In this document: piece by piece, positions 33,204 to 44,673 of the stretch | How the letters are laid out: each line of letters begins with the position of its first letter | Numbering within the stretch: position 1 is the stretch's first letter | Source: Gracilaria gracilis | Lineage: Eukaryota; Rhodophyta; Florideophyceae; Gracilariales; Gracilariaceae | Direction: 5' to 3' | Assembly: GCA_030374805.1 (NCBI GenBank) | Contig: JARGSG010000006.1 | Coordinates: 496,001-560,000, forward strand | DNA: 64,000 nucleotides | Translations under genes and position numbers: made by a program | Notes under the pieces: model-generated | What the model saw: the letters and a program-made list of their open reading frames with translations, nothing else | Told to the model about the DNA's origin: nothing | Databases searched by the model: none

Positions 33204-33610
33204 GGACGTAACCTTGAACCAGGTCTGGGATTCCTGGGGAATGCAAATAGACCGAGCCACTCGGGTCTTCGTCGACAAGCGGCGCAATTCCGACGGCTGT
33301 TGAGCCACTGGCAAGGGAACTTGCTTCTTGGAAGCCTGTCGAAAAGGTCGCGGAACAATTGGTACAGTTATGACGTCCTCCAGTTCGATGGTTCCTTTCC
33401 GTAGTAAAATTGCTTCGACAAAACCCTCCCAGAAATCACATCAGAGTATTACCGGTGCAGCTAAACGCTTGCAAACGAGAAAGTATAGGCAGACAACGAA
33501 ACGGCCAAGCCTGCCAATCAGGTCAATTACTTCCACAATTGAAAGTGGCCTATATTTTGCATCCGCTAAATCGGTTGGAGAAGCCGGCCGAATCTGAGAC
33601 AATAGCTGCG
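33204..33610 (-). pseudogene. Ty3/gypsy protease, C-terminal half
   Basis: The minus strand reads VEVIDLIGRLGRFVVCLYFL then VCKRLAAPVIL, a TGA, CDFWEGFVEAILLRKGTIEL and TVPIV..., ending ESQTWFKVTS at the MITE edge. This matches the second half of gypsy retropepsins of the kind also seen at 17.3-17.8 kb. The active-site DTG should lie upstream (higher coordinates), but I could not read it in the decayed stretch 33.6-34.2 kb. Confidence 0.65.
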
Positions 33611-34403
33611 GCGGAATAAGAGATTAAACTAAAAAGTTTGGACCCGCACCCGTATCAAGAACGGATAAATGCAGAACCATATAATGGTCGAATATACCGA
33701 GGTCGGATAAAACTTTTTGTTTCGTTTCGCCATGACCAGGACTATATCTTGAGCACGGGATTTGCGTGACCGTACCCACGGGCGACGGAGAACACCGAGT
33801 TGCTCCGAGTCTACGTCTGTCGTGGCCATATTCTTCGTAAGGATCGTGACCGGGGAGCGAAGCTTTGCAGTCTCCAGGGCGTCCGAGCTGGCCTTCGATT
33901 GCGCACCTACTTCAAAGGAGGCTCCCATTTTCAGTTTTTCTGAGCGTCGGGGCCATTCTATGGAACTATTTGGTCCGCCGGGGTGGCTGCCGCTTCTTCT
34001 TGAGGCGTTGAAGGTTCCTGTTTTCCAGGCCGAGTATGCCCCTTCGCACGAAGGTACGATTTGTTGGGAACACGTTCTCTTTCGGCGGGCGTCAACCACT
34101 CCTAATAGAGAACAATTTTTGCCCTCTCCCTGAATGGGAACATAAAGATCAGGGCAATATGACCATGTTTTTAACAAATATGGTATACGAGCCGATCAAT
34201 AGAATCCGCATTGGGCGGTCTTCGCTCCTGTCTCGAGAGGTAGGGATCCTTCCAACCGGGACAGGGGTTTTTATATCCGCCAGAGTGCGGCACTAGCAAT
34301 GCCAGAACATGATTACCGGCGTACAGAGCGGCGTCCGAATCTTCGGTAGTCGGTCCCGTCGTAGATAGCAGGTCCAACGTTGCCAGCCATTGGTCACTCT
34401 GCA
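33611..34403 (-). other. Decayed gag-protease linker
   Basis: Between gag and the readable protease half. ORFs such as 33629-34177 (minus) show no conserved motif. By position this should contain the zinc knuckle and the protease active site. Confidence 0.4.
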
Positions 34404-35983
34404 CTAAGTGGATGTTGTTGTAGTTGGCGTGGGGTGACGCCTCAATTGAGGGTGTGATGAATCCCTCTCTTCCAAACGGAAGAGTAGGCGTGTGCGAGAC
34501 GTAATGCCGGCGCGTGCTCGGGCCACATCACTCTCAGCTTTGGCAAATTGAACCAGCTCCAAGTAGACGATCTTGCGCGTTTCCTTCCAGTAACGGGCAA
34601 CCAAAGTCCCAATCAAGGAAACTAAGCAATCCACAAACAAGGTACATCGCTCAGCCGCAGAGTAGACCTTTCCACAGCGGTGAAAGGCCTTATTCAGCCG
34701 TATAGAATAAATGGTCTCTGTCTCTTCTGATCCTTGCTTCGTGTCGCATAATGAGAGTATGGCATCTTGAATTGCGTTTCCTGTCGCATAGGATCGCAGA
34801 TAGTACTGCACAGCCTCTGGCCAGCAGGTTACTCTTCCTTCAGAGGCAAGAGGCGATCTCCGGACCGAGTTATACTGGTCCTCGGCCATACCTTTTAGAA
34901 AGTAAGGCAGTGGATGTAGGCTTGCGCCTCGGATATTTGAAGTACATCGGCTTCCCCAACATATCTGGCGAGAAAATCCAAGACAAGGATTGGATCTCGC
35001 CCAGAGAACTTATTGAGCTTCAGTGAGAGCTCAAGCCACTTGATGTGGTCTTTCAATCGTGCAGTCCCGCGAGGGGTCTTTGCTCCACTGGAGTCTTCCA
35101 GCCGATAATATCGGTACAACAACAACTTCCGATACAATAGATTCTTCGGCTTCAGTTCCTTGAGTCCAAGGTGCTTGCGTCCTTTCGTACTGCTCCGAAC
35201 AACAACTTGCGTGGCCTCGGTGGCCCGAGAGCGTGTAGCACGAGAGCGTGGGGGCTCGTCTTCACTTTGCGAAGAAGCGGTAGACGAATTCCTCACCCGG
35301 GCATCAGACTGAGAGGATGAAGAAGAAGACAAATCCGGTTTCAATATAACCTTTCTCTTTTTTTCCGCACGGCGGTTCTTGGAGCGGTGCGACTTTCGAG
35401 GAATTTCGAAAACTGGCACGCCGGGCGCCACAGCATCGTATATGATGGTGTGCTCGACCGTTTCCAGACGGGCCGCTAAGCGGTTTAAACGATCAGTTTC
35501 CTGCTCATGCAAAACAGCCGATACTTTTCGGTATTCCATGATCTGGTTAACATCAGACCGTAAGACACGGACGTCTTCCGAAACATCCCGAACATCGGCT
35601 TCGTATAGCCGTTGCCAGAGTCTCGAAATGTCGTGAATCAGAACCACGTTAGAGTTCTGCATCACGGACACTTGTTCTTCTAATTCTCTGAGGGTATACT
35701 GGTCGGACCTTGACGACATGGCTTCTGCCGCTTGCGCGGAACTAGTCGGTCCTTGAGCCGGTGGGGCTCCATTGTTGAAAAGGGGGAACCGGGAAGCCGG
35801 TGCTTGCGCGTTATCACCCGGAACGCTCAGTACATCCGTTGGTAACGCCGGGAGGCTCTGAGACCGTCCAGATGGTTCTGGTGGACTGGCAGTTGGGCCA
35901 AGTGCAGACCCGGCCGTCGAGCGATCGTTGTTACGGAGAGATGTCATAGTCTGCCGAAGCAATCGGGCGAATGAAACGAACAA
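34404..35983 (-). pseudogene. Ty3/gypsy gag, broken once
   Basis: It starts about 115 nt inside the 5' LTR, as expected for gag; Met codons at 35983 and 35950 are both possible. The N-terminus is Pro/Ser-rich, followed by a coiled-coil stretch (QYTLRELEEQVSVMQNSNVV), a basic Ser-rich linker with ISPR-like and KRKVILK pieces, and the capsid domain (ARLKDHIKWLELSLKLNKFSG onward). A stop near 34892 is followed in another frame by the second half (PEAVQYYLRSYATGNAIQDA, YWKETRKIVYLELVQFAKAE), the Retrotrans_gag end. The zinc knuckle expected near 34.3 kb is not intact. Confidence 0.75.
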
Positions 35984-36097
35984 TTACCGATTCCGGTAAT
36001 GGTCTAAAGTGAATACTCCCAATGCAGAGGGATTCAAAACAAGTTTTCAATCCAACCAGTGTTGGAAAGAAATCAAATTATAAGTCAAGAGATCCCT

Positions 36098-36944
36098 CGT
36101 AGGGCAAAGCCGGGAACAGAAAGAAAGAACACACACCGCGCCAGCGGATACGCACAAAAGGTGTTCAGCCTTGCTCCCTATTGGGGCAGAGCAGTGACTG
36201 AACCCTTCGATGAGGCCGACACGTGCCCGGCGGAACCCCGGGTGGCCTCTTCCTGACTTACAGACGGAGGTCGAGATAGGCAATGAGAGGACCAAAGGGA
36301 TGAAATCCAAAGACTGTGGCGCATCCTGCAACAAAAGAGGCAAGATAAAGGGTAGCAAAACAAGCCGCACTGCGGAGCACAGACTCGTGAGAGCGGGGAA
36401 TACTCTTGGGACAACAAGGGAAAACCTGTAACACAGGGTAAAATACAGCAGAGCCGTAGGACGGAAAACAAAAAGGTGTACCAAAGAATGATACATAAAA
36501 AGCCGTAACGACGGATCAGTGCTTCTCGATGACGGTGATGGGTAATTTGTCCGGATAAGCGGGGGTGTTTCCTGGGAATGGGGCGGAAGACCGTGCACAA
36601 GCGTAACTCAAGCTGGAGCCAAGGCCTCGTTGAGGCGTACGTCCCCTACAGTGGCGGCAAGTGCCGCCATTTATATACGGTTAACAAACATCAACTAAAA
36701 TATCTAAGTATCTGGCACGCGGCGAACACAATCCAAATGTACGTAGGTGGGACTTTTGCAACGACGCATACCATATTTGGGCGCAGGCACAAACGGGTTA
36801 TGATTTTAATACTTTTTGTAGGCGGATTTTTAATCCAGGTCAAATACACAAATAGATTTTAAACTAATAGGAAGTTGAGCCAAAAGTAATATCGCAAATA
36901 TAAATGGCATCTCTCTGAGTCTTCACCAAGGTAAATCAATCAAC
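36098..36944 (-). mobile_element. 5' LTR of the gypsy element
   Basis: Direct-repeat partner of 25067-25910. The first roughly 600 bp (plus-strand reading) match closely, while the last roughly 220 bp are strongly diverged and AT-rich. The inner terminus reads CGTAGGGCAAAGCC, so the expected TG is changed to CG. The palindrome next to the TATA box is kept at 36650-36671. Confidence 0.75.
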
Positions 36945-37320
36945 AGGGCGTCTTGTTAATGGGCAAAAACGTTTGTGGCTTTAATTTATGAGCCTAACAT
37001 TGTAAAATTTTTTTAACTTGTCTACCTTGTTTTATTATTTTAACAACTTGCAACTAAATTAGAAAACTAAACAGCATAAAGATTTTTTTAAAAACGTTTT
37101 ATTTGGTTTAAAAAACTAATTGCTCAATTTTTGGACTGTTTTTTCTAGTTTATGTTATTCGCAAAAATGGAAGTTTGTTTGCACGCGTTACGAAATTTAA
37201 AGTACTGGTTGAAAATTACTATATATTGTATAGGTAATTAACAGATTTATTTGCGGTGTACATAGAGATACAAAAATACTTAAAAATACAATGAAAGGTT
37301 TTGTTCTACAAATCGAGAGA

Positions 37321-37562
37321 GTGATTATGGATGACGGGTATTCAGATCAGAAGTGCATTAAGAACTAATTTGTTATAGAAATGTACAGAGAAGAGTTTAA
37401 TTGATAAGAGCTCGACATGAAAGTGTACACAGGTGTTTGAAAAAATGTCCTGTACTCAGTCAAAAATTTAGACATGAATTATGGTTTCACACTGTTTGCT
37501 TTCTTGCGGTTGCAAACATAACGCAAATTTCTATTGAGAATGCAGAACCTCTGTGTCAGTAA
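37321..37562 (+). pseudogene. PIF/Harbinger transposase C-terminal relic
   Basis: Too short and broken to show as one ORF, but clear by motif. VIMDDGYSDQKCIKN (37321) holds the second Asp region. After a frame break, 37404-37562 reads IRARHESVHRCLKKCPVLSQ, then KFRHELWFHTVCFLAVANIT and a stop. This is the Glu-containing end of the DDE_Tnp_4 domain, the third relic of this family in the window. It lies about 380 bp beyond the 5' LTR of the gypsy element. Confidence 0.75.
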
Positions 37563-37907
37563 AAATTGGTGAGAAAGAAAAGTAGGTTTAAGATTTTTTC
37601 TTCACTGTTTAAATCATTCATATTATACGTTGGTTTCTTTCATTTTCGCACCATTTGATTTTAATAGAGGACATTTCTGCCTCACTAGTTTCAATTCTGT
37701 TTTTCTCTTACATCATCCAAGTTAAGAGCTTAGTTGTTTTTCTCACCAGGCTTTTTCAAAGCAAACAAAGTAACACTTTATTTACTATGCCAAACAAGTC
37801 ACTTTTCCCGCTATTCCCTGTAGGAGCTTTGCAATCAAACTTACTACATGGCCTGTCGGTTCTTATACCTTGACTAAACATTGAGGATTTTATTCGCTAT
37901 CAAAGTT
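37563..37907. other. AT-rich intergenic stretch
   Basis: Separates the Harbinger relic from the 3' end of the membrane-protein gene. Nothing else recognised. Confidence 0.4.
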
Positions 37908-39544
37908 CACTGCTGGTGGGAATACGGCATTTTCGGGAGCATCTGAAAGATTTCAGGGGTCGCCTTCAAAGAAATATCTTCGCTTGTTATGTCTTCGAAT
38001 GTCCCATCGTGCAGTAAGTCGTCACAAATTCTCCCCCGGAGCCACTGAATTGAAGTTCTCACTCGATGTGGAAATTTATTCCAGCTCGATACCTTGGCGA
38101 CCTTATAAGATGAAGTATATATTATCAGCAACGAGAGTACACCATCGCCAATAATAAATACAAACATGAAAAACAATAAAACACCAATTGGAATGAAGGC
38201 AATGCGTTTCATGGTTGCCGTCTGCTTCTCTTCCTTCAGAAGGGACCGAATTCCAACTTGCTCTCGAAAGCCACCCACCCCCTCTTCGTTGGCTACAACC
38301 AATGTCAGAAGGGCAATTCTCTCAAGCTTGTCCTTGCCAATTAAGAGCTGCGATGGGGTTCTGCCTCCAAGGCGAGGGCGAAGAAGTTCGCTTCCAAGCA
38401 GAGTCGCAAGGAGTCGTATTCTTCGCTCGCGGTTCTTCAGTCCTTCGATCGGAGCTCCAGTTGCCTTCAAAACGACTGACATTGTGAAGTTTTCAAAAGC
38501 TGCCTTGGTCCAGAAAAGCGACGAGTTTGTCAGTATGAACGAGTTCTCGAAGTATAATGCACAGTGAAAACCATGGTCCCTGGGTCTAATGCAAACCGCT
38601 TGGCCATTCTCCCTGACGGCGCCCGAAAAATAGGCGGTATCTAACCTGCCAACATATTCAAATGAGCCATTTGTAAACGCTCTGCGTAAGCTTTCCGAGT
38701 CAGTAGTGTTTCTTTGCGCATATAAACCTTCAGCCTTGGTGGAACCCTTAACCATGACAACGTGCGGGACAACAAAGTTCACTGGCCCCGCAGTTTTGGC
38801 CTTGCTGCATAGGATTGAGCTATTGTCCAAAGCGAGATATGGTTTGCGAATCACATATTCACCTTCCATGTGGTATTCAAATCCTGATAAGTATTCATCG
38901 ACGGTTTGGGTGGCACTCCCACTTCTTATCATTTCAGATGGTCCTTGGATGCATGAATCCGTTGCTTCTATTGGGAACTGAGTAGGCTCGATCAGGGAGC
39001 TGCCCAATTTCTGACTTTCTGAAACAGTGTAGTGTGCCTTGTGTGACGGTGGAAGCCAAACGCGTTGTTCAGCTGGAACATCGACAGTGTCAACAGAGAA
39101 CGAAAACTCAAACAGAAGCTCCGCTGTCAGAATTGGAATGCCTATGAGAAGCAGCAGATACCTGTTCTTGCGCGAGCCCCAGTGCGTAGCGTGAAGAGAG
39201 AAAAGACCCAATTGTGAGTCGCAGAGAAGGAGCTTCTTTCCAAGTAACACATCGTAGGTTGCTTTGGTATTGATGAGGCGCTGAAACATTAATTCAAGAA
39301 CTGGGGTGGTTATTATGGTAAGAATGACGAATTTGAGGACATTCCAAACGGATGGGTCTATGTTGAGGATGATGTCGTCCATTTCGGAATCACAGTGCTT
39401 CGTGGGTACGTCGGACTCCTGGTTTTGGGATTGAAATCGATCCGGTGTCTGCAGCTCCAGAGAAGCAACTGTTGAAGTGAATGCTCTGGACTGTGGAGCT
39501 GCGGGAACATGGCACGGGACTAGCGATATTTCATGCAAGCACAT
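37908..39544 (-). CDS. Membrane protein with three predicted TM segments, paralogue of the gene at 40.8-42.5 kb
   Basis: A single open frame of about 545 residues. The open frame reaches 39574 with a GTG, but the first ATG is at 39544; a Met at 39382 (MDDIILNIDPSVWNVLKF) also fits the paralogue. A first hydrophobic segment follows that point (VLKFVILTIITTPVLELMFQ), a second lies about 55 residues later (YLLLLIGIPILTAELLFEF), and a third near the C-terminus (FIPIGVLLFFMFVFIIGDGV). About 290 residues between TM2 and TM3 contain Cys and several N-x-S/T sites, which suggests a domain outside the cytosol. I do not recognise the family. It shares order and key phrases (GSRKNR; ELlfEFSF; VANEEGVGG) with its divergent neighbour. 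No frame damage, so probably a working host gene. Confidence 0.8.
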
Positions 39545-39574
39545 CTGAGAGAGAAGCGTTGTCAATGTTGGCAC

Positions 39575-40816
39575 CCGGAATGCACAGCGGCAGACCTATT
39601 GTATATAATGCTGTATGCGAAACTCCATTGCTCGAGTAGTCGAGTACGTGGCGCCCAGTAATTGTTGGGCGAAGGTGCTGAGAGAACTTTTTCATTGACT
39701 ATCACTCGCTAAATATGCATCATGATTGAGGTATAGCACATAGGAGATTGCTTTCCTGGAAAAAGACAAGGAGTTGCTACACGTTTATGCCACTTTGCTT
39801 TCGAGAAACCAACGCCATTTGCGCGGGTTAATGAGGTTCTGTAAGTGGTTAGGCCCTGACTTTTGGCCGTAACAGTGTGAAGCTGCCACAAACGTTTTGT
39901 GCTGCTGTTTCATAATGAGGCCTACCCTTCGTCATTCCCACTCTCGTACCGTTGGGCAGTGTCAACGGAAACCCTTTCCATTTTCCTCAGACGAGACATA
40001 AACAATCACAACCACCCATCCAGTGAGGTATGGCTTCTTTTCTACCTTACCTGTGTAGTTGCAGATTAATTAGTTCCCGCCACTAATGGTTACATGTAGC
40101 TGCCATTCGAGTGTAATTATGTCCAGATCAGCGTCGTCAGAAAGGCGCTTCTTTTGCCGCCCTCAGCATGCCATGAACAGCAGGATCCTGAGTGAAAACA
40201 ATGGATCGTTTGTTTGGGATGATGCGCCACACAACGCGTCTGACGAGGCTTCTTGTTGGATCGTTCTGGGATTTGCGGCCCGTAATGCGTTTTTGCTTTC
40301 TACCTTTACCCCTTGGCTGTATTCGGACGAGCATACACTATATGCGTCCTGTCGTGCTGGAGGCAGACAGACAAGCATGCTGCAGAGACAGTTGCGCCCC
40401 GCTTCAAGCTGAGCTTGAAGTAGTGAATAGTGTGAGACAACTGGGGTACAAAAGCGTCCGGCCGGACAGCTGATGAACGTGGACAACGATTCTTGTAGTG
40501 AGCTCCCCCAAATAGTGTTGCTATAGAACGCGACGTATAGCCACAAACATCTTGCAGAACCGTCCGCGGGTCTCCTTAAAAGCCCCACGGAAGGATGAAT
40601 AAACCACAGATGCCCCGGCAGGCGTCTGGTTGAAAAAAATGTGGTGCAGAGGGAGGAGGGAGGCGTCTGATTGAAGCTCTCTGCGCCTTTCTCCTCCCTC
40701 TGCTCCACAAGTCCAACACAGGAGCAACTTGTTTCAGTCTTAGCCCAAAACAGCCTCATTTGGAGCGTTGCGTTACGTTTTCTACTACATCTCGGAGATT
40801 TGGGTGAGATCTCGGT
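39575..40816. promoter_or_regulatory. Shared upstream region of two divergent paralogues
   Basis: About 1.2 kb between head-to-head genes, presumably holding both promoters. Near 40.6 kb there is a purine-rich patch (GAGGGAGGAGGGAGG) and a twice-occurring GGCGTCTG.TTGAA motif. ORFs on both strands (40086-40412 plus, 40163-40759 minus) overlap and show no motif. No promoter element could be assigned with confidence. Confidence 0.4.
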
Positions 40817-42490
40817 ATGACTTGCGGCCCGGTTGTATTACACGAAAGTAACCCTTGGCTAACTTCGTATTCGTGTACCTTCTGGTCATCCAAGCGAGTG
40901 GTGCTGTCAGGTCCTCTTCTCACACTGAGGAACGACGGGATTCTTTCGCATGTGTTTAATACAGCCATCGTCTCATTTCAAGCAACATCTCCTGGCTTCC
41001 ACAACCTGAGATTTCCCTTAGATATGAGGGAATTCACGCTATTCGTCGAGCCAGATGTTTTGAACGTTGTCAAATTCTTCTCGTTGACATTCCTAGTGAC
41101 ACCAATCTTGGAGACGCTTCTTGAATCACTCATTACTTCAAGGCTAACTCTCAGCGTTCGAACTGGAAGGCAGTATGAACTATTCGAATCGCGTTTGGGA
41201 ATATTTGCTTTGCACTCCAAGTACGCTGGATCTCGAAAGAACCGACTATGGTTGGTGCTGTGCGCCATATTTGTTCTCATGACAGAGCTGTGGTTGGAGT
41301 TTTCGTTCTCGTCTATTCAGATAGATGACTCTCAAAGAACAGGTGTGTGGATAGGGCCGACACACAGCAAGCGCTATCGGGCTGCTCCAAACGCCAGTAT
41401 CAATGATGAACCCACTCGCTTTCTTGAGCCTGTATCAAGAAGTTGTGTCGACGGGAGGCGTATCATGGAACGCTCAGCCGCTGTAAATGCCGACTATTCC
41501 AACGTCATCGCTCAGTATTCACTCACGGATAATTTCACGATTCGAACACCGTATATGGTCGTGCGAGACTCGCTTGTGGCGTGCGATATCAACAAGGTGG
41601 TAAAAAGCGCATCGTTCATCACCCCCAACATAATTTCCGTTCAGGGCATAGAAGGCTTCGAGTCTCGCTGTCATCAACTTGTAAGGCATTCGAACTTCTG
41701 GTTCAAATTGTTACGCAACGAGAGCTTCAGGCTGCAGACAACATTTTCTTTTGAAGGCACAAGCCTGCAAGCTTTTGTCGCGGAGCAAACGGTTTGCGTG
41801 GAACTGGGCAATGATGCACGTATCCCGAGGCAGGTATGTGCGTTGTCGGATGGTTCACGAATAGCGATAGGGATAGCCCACAAGATGGAAAGTCTTCTGT
41901 GTATCCAACTGTTGCTCTCGGGCGAAGCTGTATCAGGTCTTCACGACAAGAGCAGAAGAGTGCGCCTCCTGGCGTACGTGGCTGAAAAGAGGTTGTTCAA
42001 TCCGGCGGCCTCAAAAGAGGTTGAGTACCTGATTCAGAAAACTGCGCTGGTGCAAGTGGCCATGGTGGCAATTGCGGTGGCGAACGAGGAAGGAGTGGTT
42101 GGACTCGATGAGGCCAGATCTGTGCGCCAAATTGCACTGCCGCAATCCCGACAGGTGACGACAATAAGCGCGCTTGGATTGGTGCCAGTGTCCATTCTGT
42201 TGGGCACGGCTCTACTGCTGGCTGTGTGGGACGTGATTGTGCGAAGGAAGATTGCAAAAGTGGTCCGCGGGATGGGTGGCGTTCGTAAGTCACAGATGCG
42301 GGTGGATTTGTCGAAGCAATGGGTGAGGGAGCGAGTGGGGGAGGACTTGAAGAGGCTGGGAGCTGATTGGAGCGGGCGGAAGGATGTAGAAGTACGGCTT
42401 GTTACTGAGGGCGGGCGCTTGCGCTTACGCGTGTTGCCGGAGAGAGCGTCGAGCGATGTTGATGATGGTGTTGGCGATCGTACAGAGTAG
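40817..42490 (+). CDS. Membrane protein with three predicted TM segments, paralogue of the gene at 37.9-39.5 kb
   Basis: 557 residues from ATG 40817; Met70 (MREFTLFVEPDVLNVVKF) corresponds to the second candidate start of the paralogue. TM1 lies at about residues 82-104, TM2 at about 143-163 (LWLVLCAIFVLMTELWLEF) and TM3 at about 447-470 (LGLVPVSILLGTALLLAVWD). The 280-residue loop between TM2 and TM3 has N-x-S/T sites and scattered Cys. The cytosolic tail of about 80 residues is basic, then acidic. Shared with the paralogue: AGSRKNR before TM2, KSRRVRLLAYVAEKRLFNP (NRERRIRLLATLLGSELLRP in the other) and VANEEGV. Function unknown; a duplicated cell-surface or endomembrane protein is an inference from topology. 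Confidence 0.85.
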   Translation: MTCGPVVLHESNPWLTSYSCTFWSSKRVVLSGPLLTLRNDGILSHVFNTAIVSFQATSPGFHNLRFPLDMREFTLFVEPDVLNVVKFFSLTFLVTPILETLLESLITSRLTLSVRTGRQYELFESRLGIFALHSKYAGSRKNRLWLVLCAIFVLMTELWLEFSFSSIQIDDSQRTGVWIGPTHSKRYRAAPNASINDEPTRFLEPVSRSCVDGRRIMERSAAVNADYSNVIAQYSLTDNFTIRTPYMVVRDSLVACDINKVVKSASFITPNIISVQGIEGFESRCHQLVRHSNFWFKLLRNESFRLQTTFSFEGTSLQAFVAEQTVCVELGNDARIPRQVCALSDGSRIAIGIAHKMESLLCIQLLLSGEAVSGLHDKSRRVRLLAYVAEKRLFNPAASKEVEYLIQKTALVQVAMVAIAVANEEGVVGLDEARSVRQIALPQSRQVTTISALGLVPVSILLGTALLLAVWDVIVRRKIAKVVRGMGGVRKSQMRVDLSKQWVRERVGEDLKRLGADWSGRKDVEVRLVTEGGRLRLRVLPERASSDVDDGVGDRTE

Positions 42491-42524
42491 CACCTCCGAC
42501 GGTGTGGCATGGGGTCACCACACC

Positions 42525-42602
42525 GTGAGCAACCATAGCCCAATCGGTAACCGCCTTCATGCGCTTTCTAAAGACCCGGGGCTCAAGCCCAGCTCTGCTC
42601 AC
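42525..42602 (+). other. tRNA-like sequence, not a convincing tRNA
   Basis: 78 nt with a perfect 7-bp closing stem (GTGAGCA / TGCTCAC), an A-box-like TAGCCCAATCGGTA and a B-box-like GGCTCAAGCCC. The D, anticodon and T stems do not pair properly. It is directly preceded by a small hairpin (GGTGTGG...CCACACC) and lies 35 bp after the membrane-protein stop codon. It could be a tRNA pseudogene or the head of a tRNA-derived SINE, or chance. Confidence 0.25.
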
Positions 42603-44673
42603 TTCCCCCTGAGGTAAGCATCCATCTCTGTTTTGTTCATACATTGCCAAAAGGTCGCCGAATCAAACATCTCCACACAGTCTGCACAGAACGCTCACGC
42701 CATTGGCACCGTCTGAGCCTGCTGGAGTTCAAAGATCAGTGCTGTATGCACTCCTCACGTGAGTCTGCAAGCCAACTGCACAGCTGACGGGCAAATCTGT
42801 GTTGCTCAGGCGGTGAATGCGTTTCTAGATGTCTTCTGTAGTTAGTTTTGATCGGAAGTGCTCTACGTACAATGCGAATATGAACATGCGTTTGCAACTC
42901 TACAAACCATTGAGTGTGCCGAGTACGTCTCAGAAGACATGTAGATTACGTGGCAACCACTCATTTAAGTATTTGTATTTAGTGTTTACGAGAGCACAGA
43001 GTGCTCTCTACACGTCGACATAAACGTCCAGCTGAGGAGAACGAGGCTCACCGCCTTGTACTCCAACGCCTCACTTGCATTCGCTCTAACAGTAGGTGCT
43101 ACAGAACACCATTTTTCTACAGACGGAGGAGCATTCTGTTGGTGGAGAAGCCCACTGGGTCCCTGCTCCTGCATCTGAAAACCGCCTGTACCTCCACCAG
43201 CACCATGCCGCCGGCGATGCCGCCGCCAACTTGGACGGACCCCGCTGGGCGCGCCTCTCGGAGAGGTTGGGAGTAGGCGCCTAGAATGCGGGCCGCGAGC
43301 AATACATTTACAGTAGTCTGGGCAACTGTAAGAAACTCCTTGCGTGCCCCAGCGGGGGGCACGTGTACGCATTACAGACATCCGGGCTGCAAAGACACGT
43401 TGCATAGATACTGAACTACATCAAGATAATGCCATGTCGAAAGGCTGAAGATTTTCTCGCTGATGTGCAGAAAGGTGTTTTGGAGACCCGAGAAAGGGAC
43501 TGAAACATCAAAAGGTAGCGCAAAAGAGAGTTAATCCTAGCCAGATGGTTGGCGAGAACAGGTGATCGATATCCCGCATCTACGTCGTCATTACTCGACT
43601 GTGGATGAGGTTTTTGAGACGACTCGCTTAGAATCCCTTTTCTGTCCCTCCTTTTCTCATCGTAATCTGGTGATATTCTTGCTGTGAGCATTTGGCACTG
43701 GCCATCAGCTCGATGGGAAGCTGGAATTGCTCATCCAATCCAGTTTCCTAAACATGAGTATCAACAACCAGAAAATCATCAATAAAGCTACTTTGAAACA
43801 TATATATGACGAAGACCGCACTTTGACAAATAAGCTAGTTGACGTTGAAACTTCGTGTTTGGTGTGTATGCAAAGCTTTGACAAAAATGTTTCTCGTTCT
43901 TGACCGTGTCTGTAAGCAAGCAATTCGTGGTTAGATTGAACGCTCTAGTACAGCGACTGGCGCAACGGCGTTGTATTTTCTTAAAGATAGAAGAGCAAGA
44001 CTTGCGACGGAACTGATGTTCTCAATATCTCTTTGGTATGTCCCGAGCGGTTAGGCGTGGGAATCACTTAAAGCCAGCGTTTTTCTCGTGCAGTAGAGGC
44101 TTCATACAACTCTCATCCAGTTTTTCTCCTCGACAAGCACTCGTTTGTTTGTAGTTTGAAGACGTGACGCTCGGCGGCGGCGCGTGGAACCACGTGGACC
44201 GCCAGAGCGTGCTCGTGGCGGCGGCCACCGCGCCCGTGCCCGCGCAGCTCCGCGATGTGGGTGAGGTGGAGAAAGCGTGAGAATTGATGATTTGACAATC
44301 GTATCATAGATACAGTCTACTTTGGCTCTCAAGATGAATAAAGTTTGTTCTACGCCCATGGCGCGACGGCCTGGCACGACAACTGATGCTCCAGTTTCTA
44401 CCATTCTTTGATTCAGATCTCAAAACACCGGTGGAACTAACTTTCTCCAGTGCCATGTGATAAACGTGTATAGATATAGATGCAGTACAGCACACCATGA
44501 TGACGTGTCATCTCGCGATTTGCTGCGTGCCGTAAGCAACAACTGGGACTAGATACAACACCTCACCCCAATGGCTCCCACTTTCTCCGCCCATCATCCA
44601 CCCTTCTTTCACCGTCGCCGAGCTTCCTTGCGTCAACCCTCTCCCACCTTCACCGCCCGCATTCGCTGCGCCC
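42603..44673. other. Gene-free stretch
   Basis: No gene supported. The 200 bp before 44674 would hold the promoter of the Sel1-repeat gene. A GC-rich patch at 44160-44270 has no coding frame with motifs. Confidence 0.4.

Larger units (their letters stand above)
25067..36944 (-). mobile_element. Ty3/gypsy retrotransposon, minus strand, rearranged, with nested elements
   Basis: The two LTRs are direct repeats of 844 and about 847 bp. Order on the minus strand: 5' LTR (36944-36098), gag (35983-34404), protease (33610-33204), nested MITE with pogo (33203-30458), the start of reverse transcriptase (30457-29446), a region without pol homology but with plus-strand ORFs, a polypurine tract (25925-25911) and the 3' LTR (25910-25067). 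Most of reverse transcriptase, RNase H and integrase is missing. Flanking 5-mers do not match, so either the LTRs come from different insertions or the ends have mutated. Confidence 0.8.

Noticed and set aside
40086..40759. Overlapping ORFs between the divergent membrane-protein genes
   Set aside because: Opposite strands overlap almost fully, composition is unremarkable and the position suggests a promoter region.
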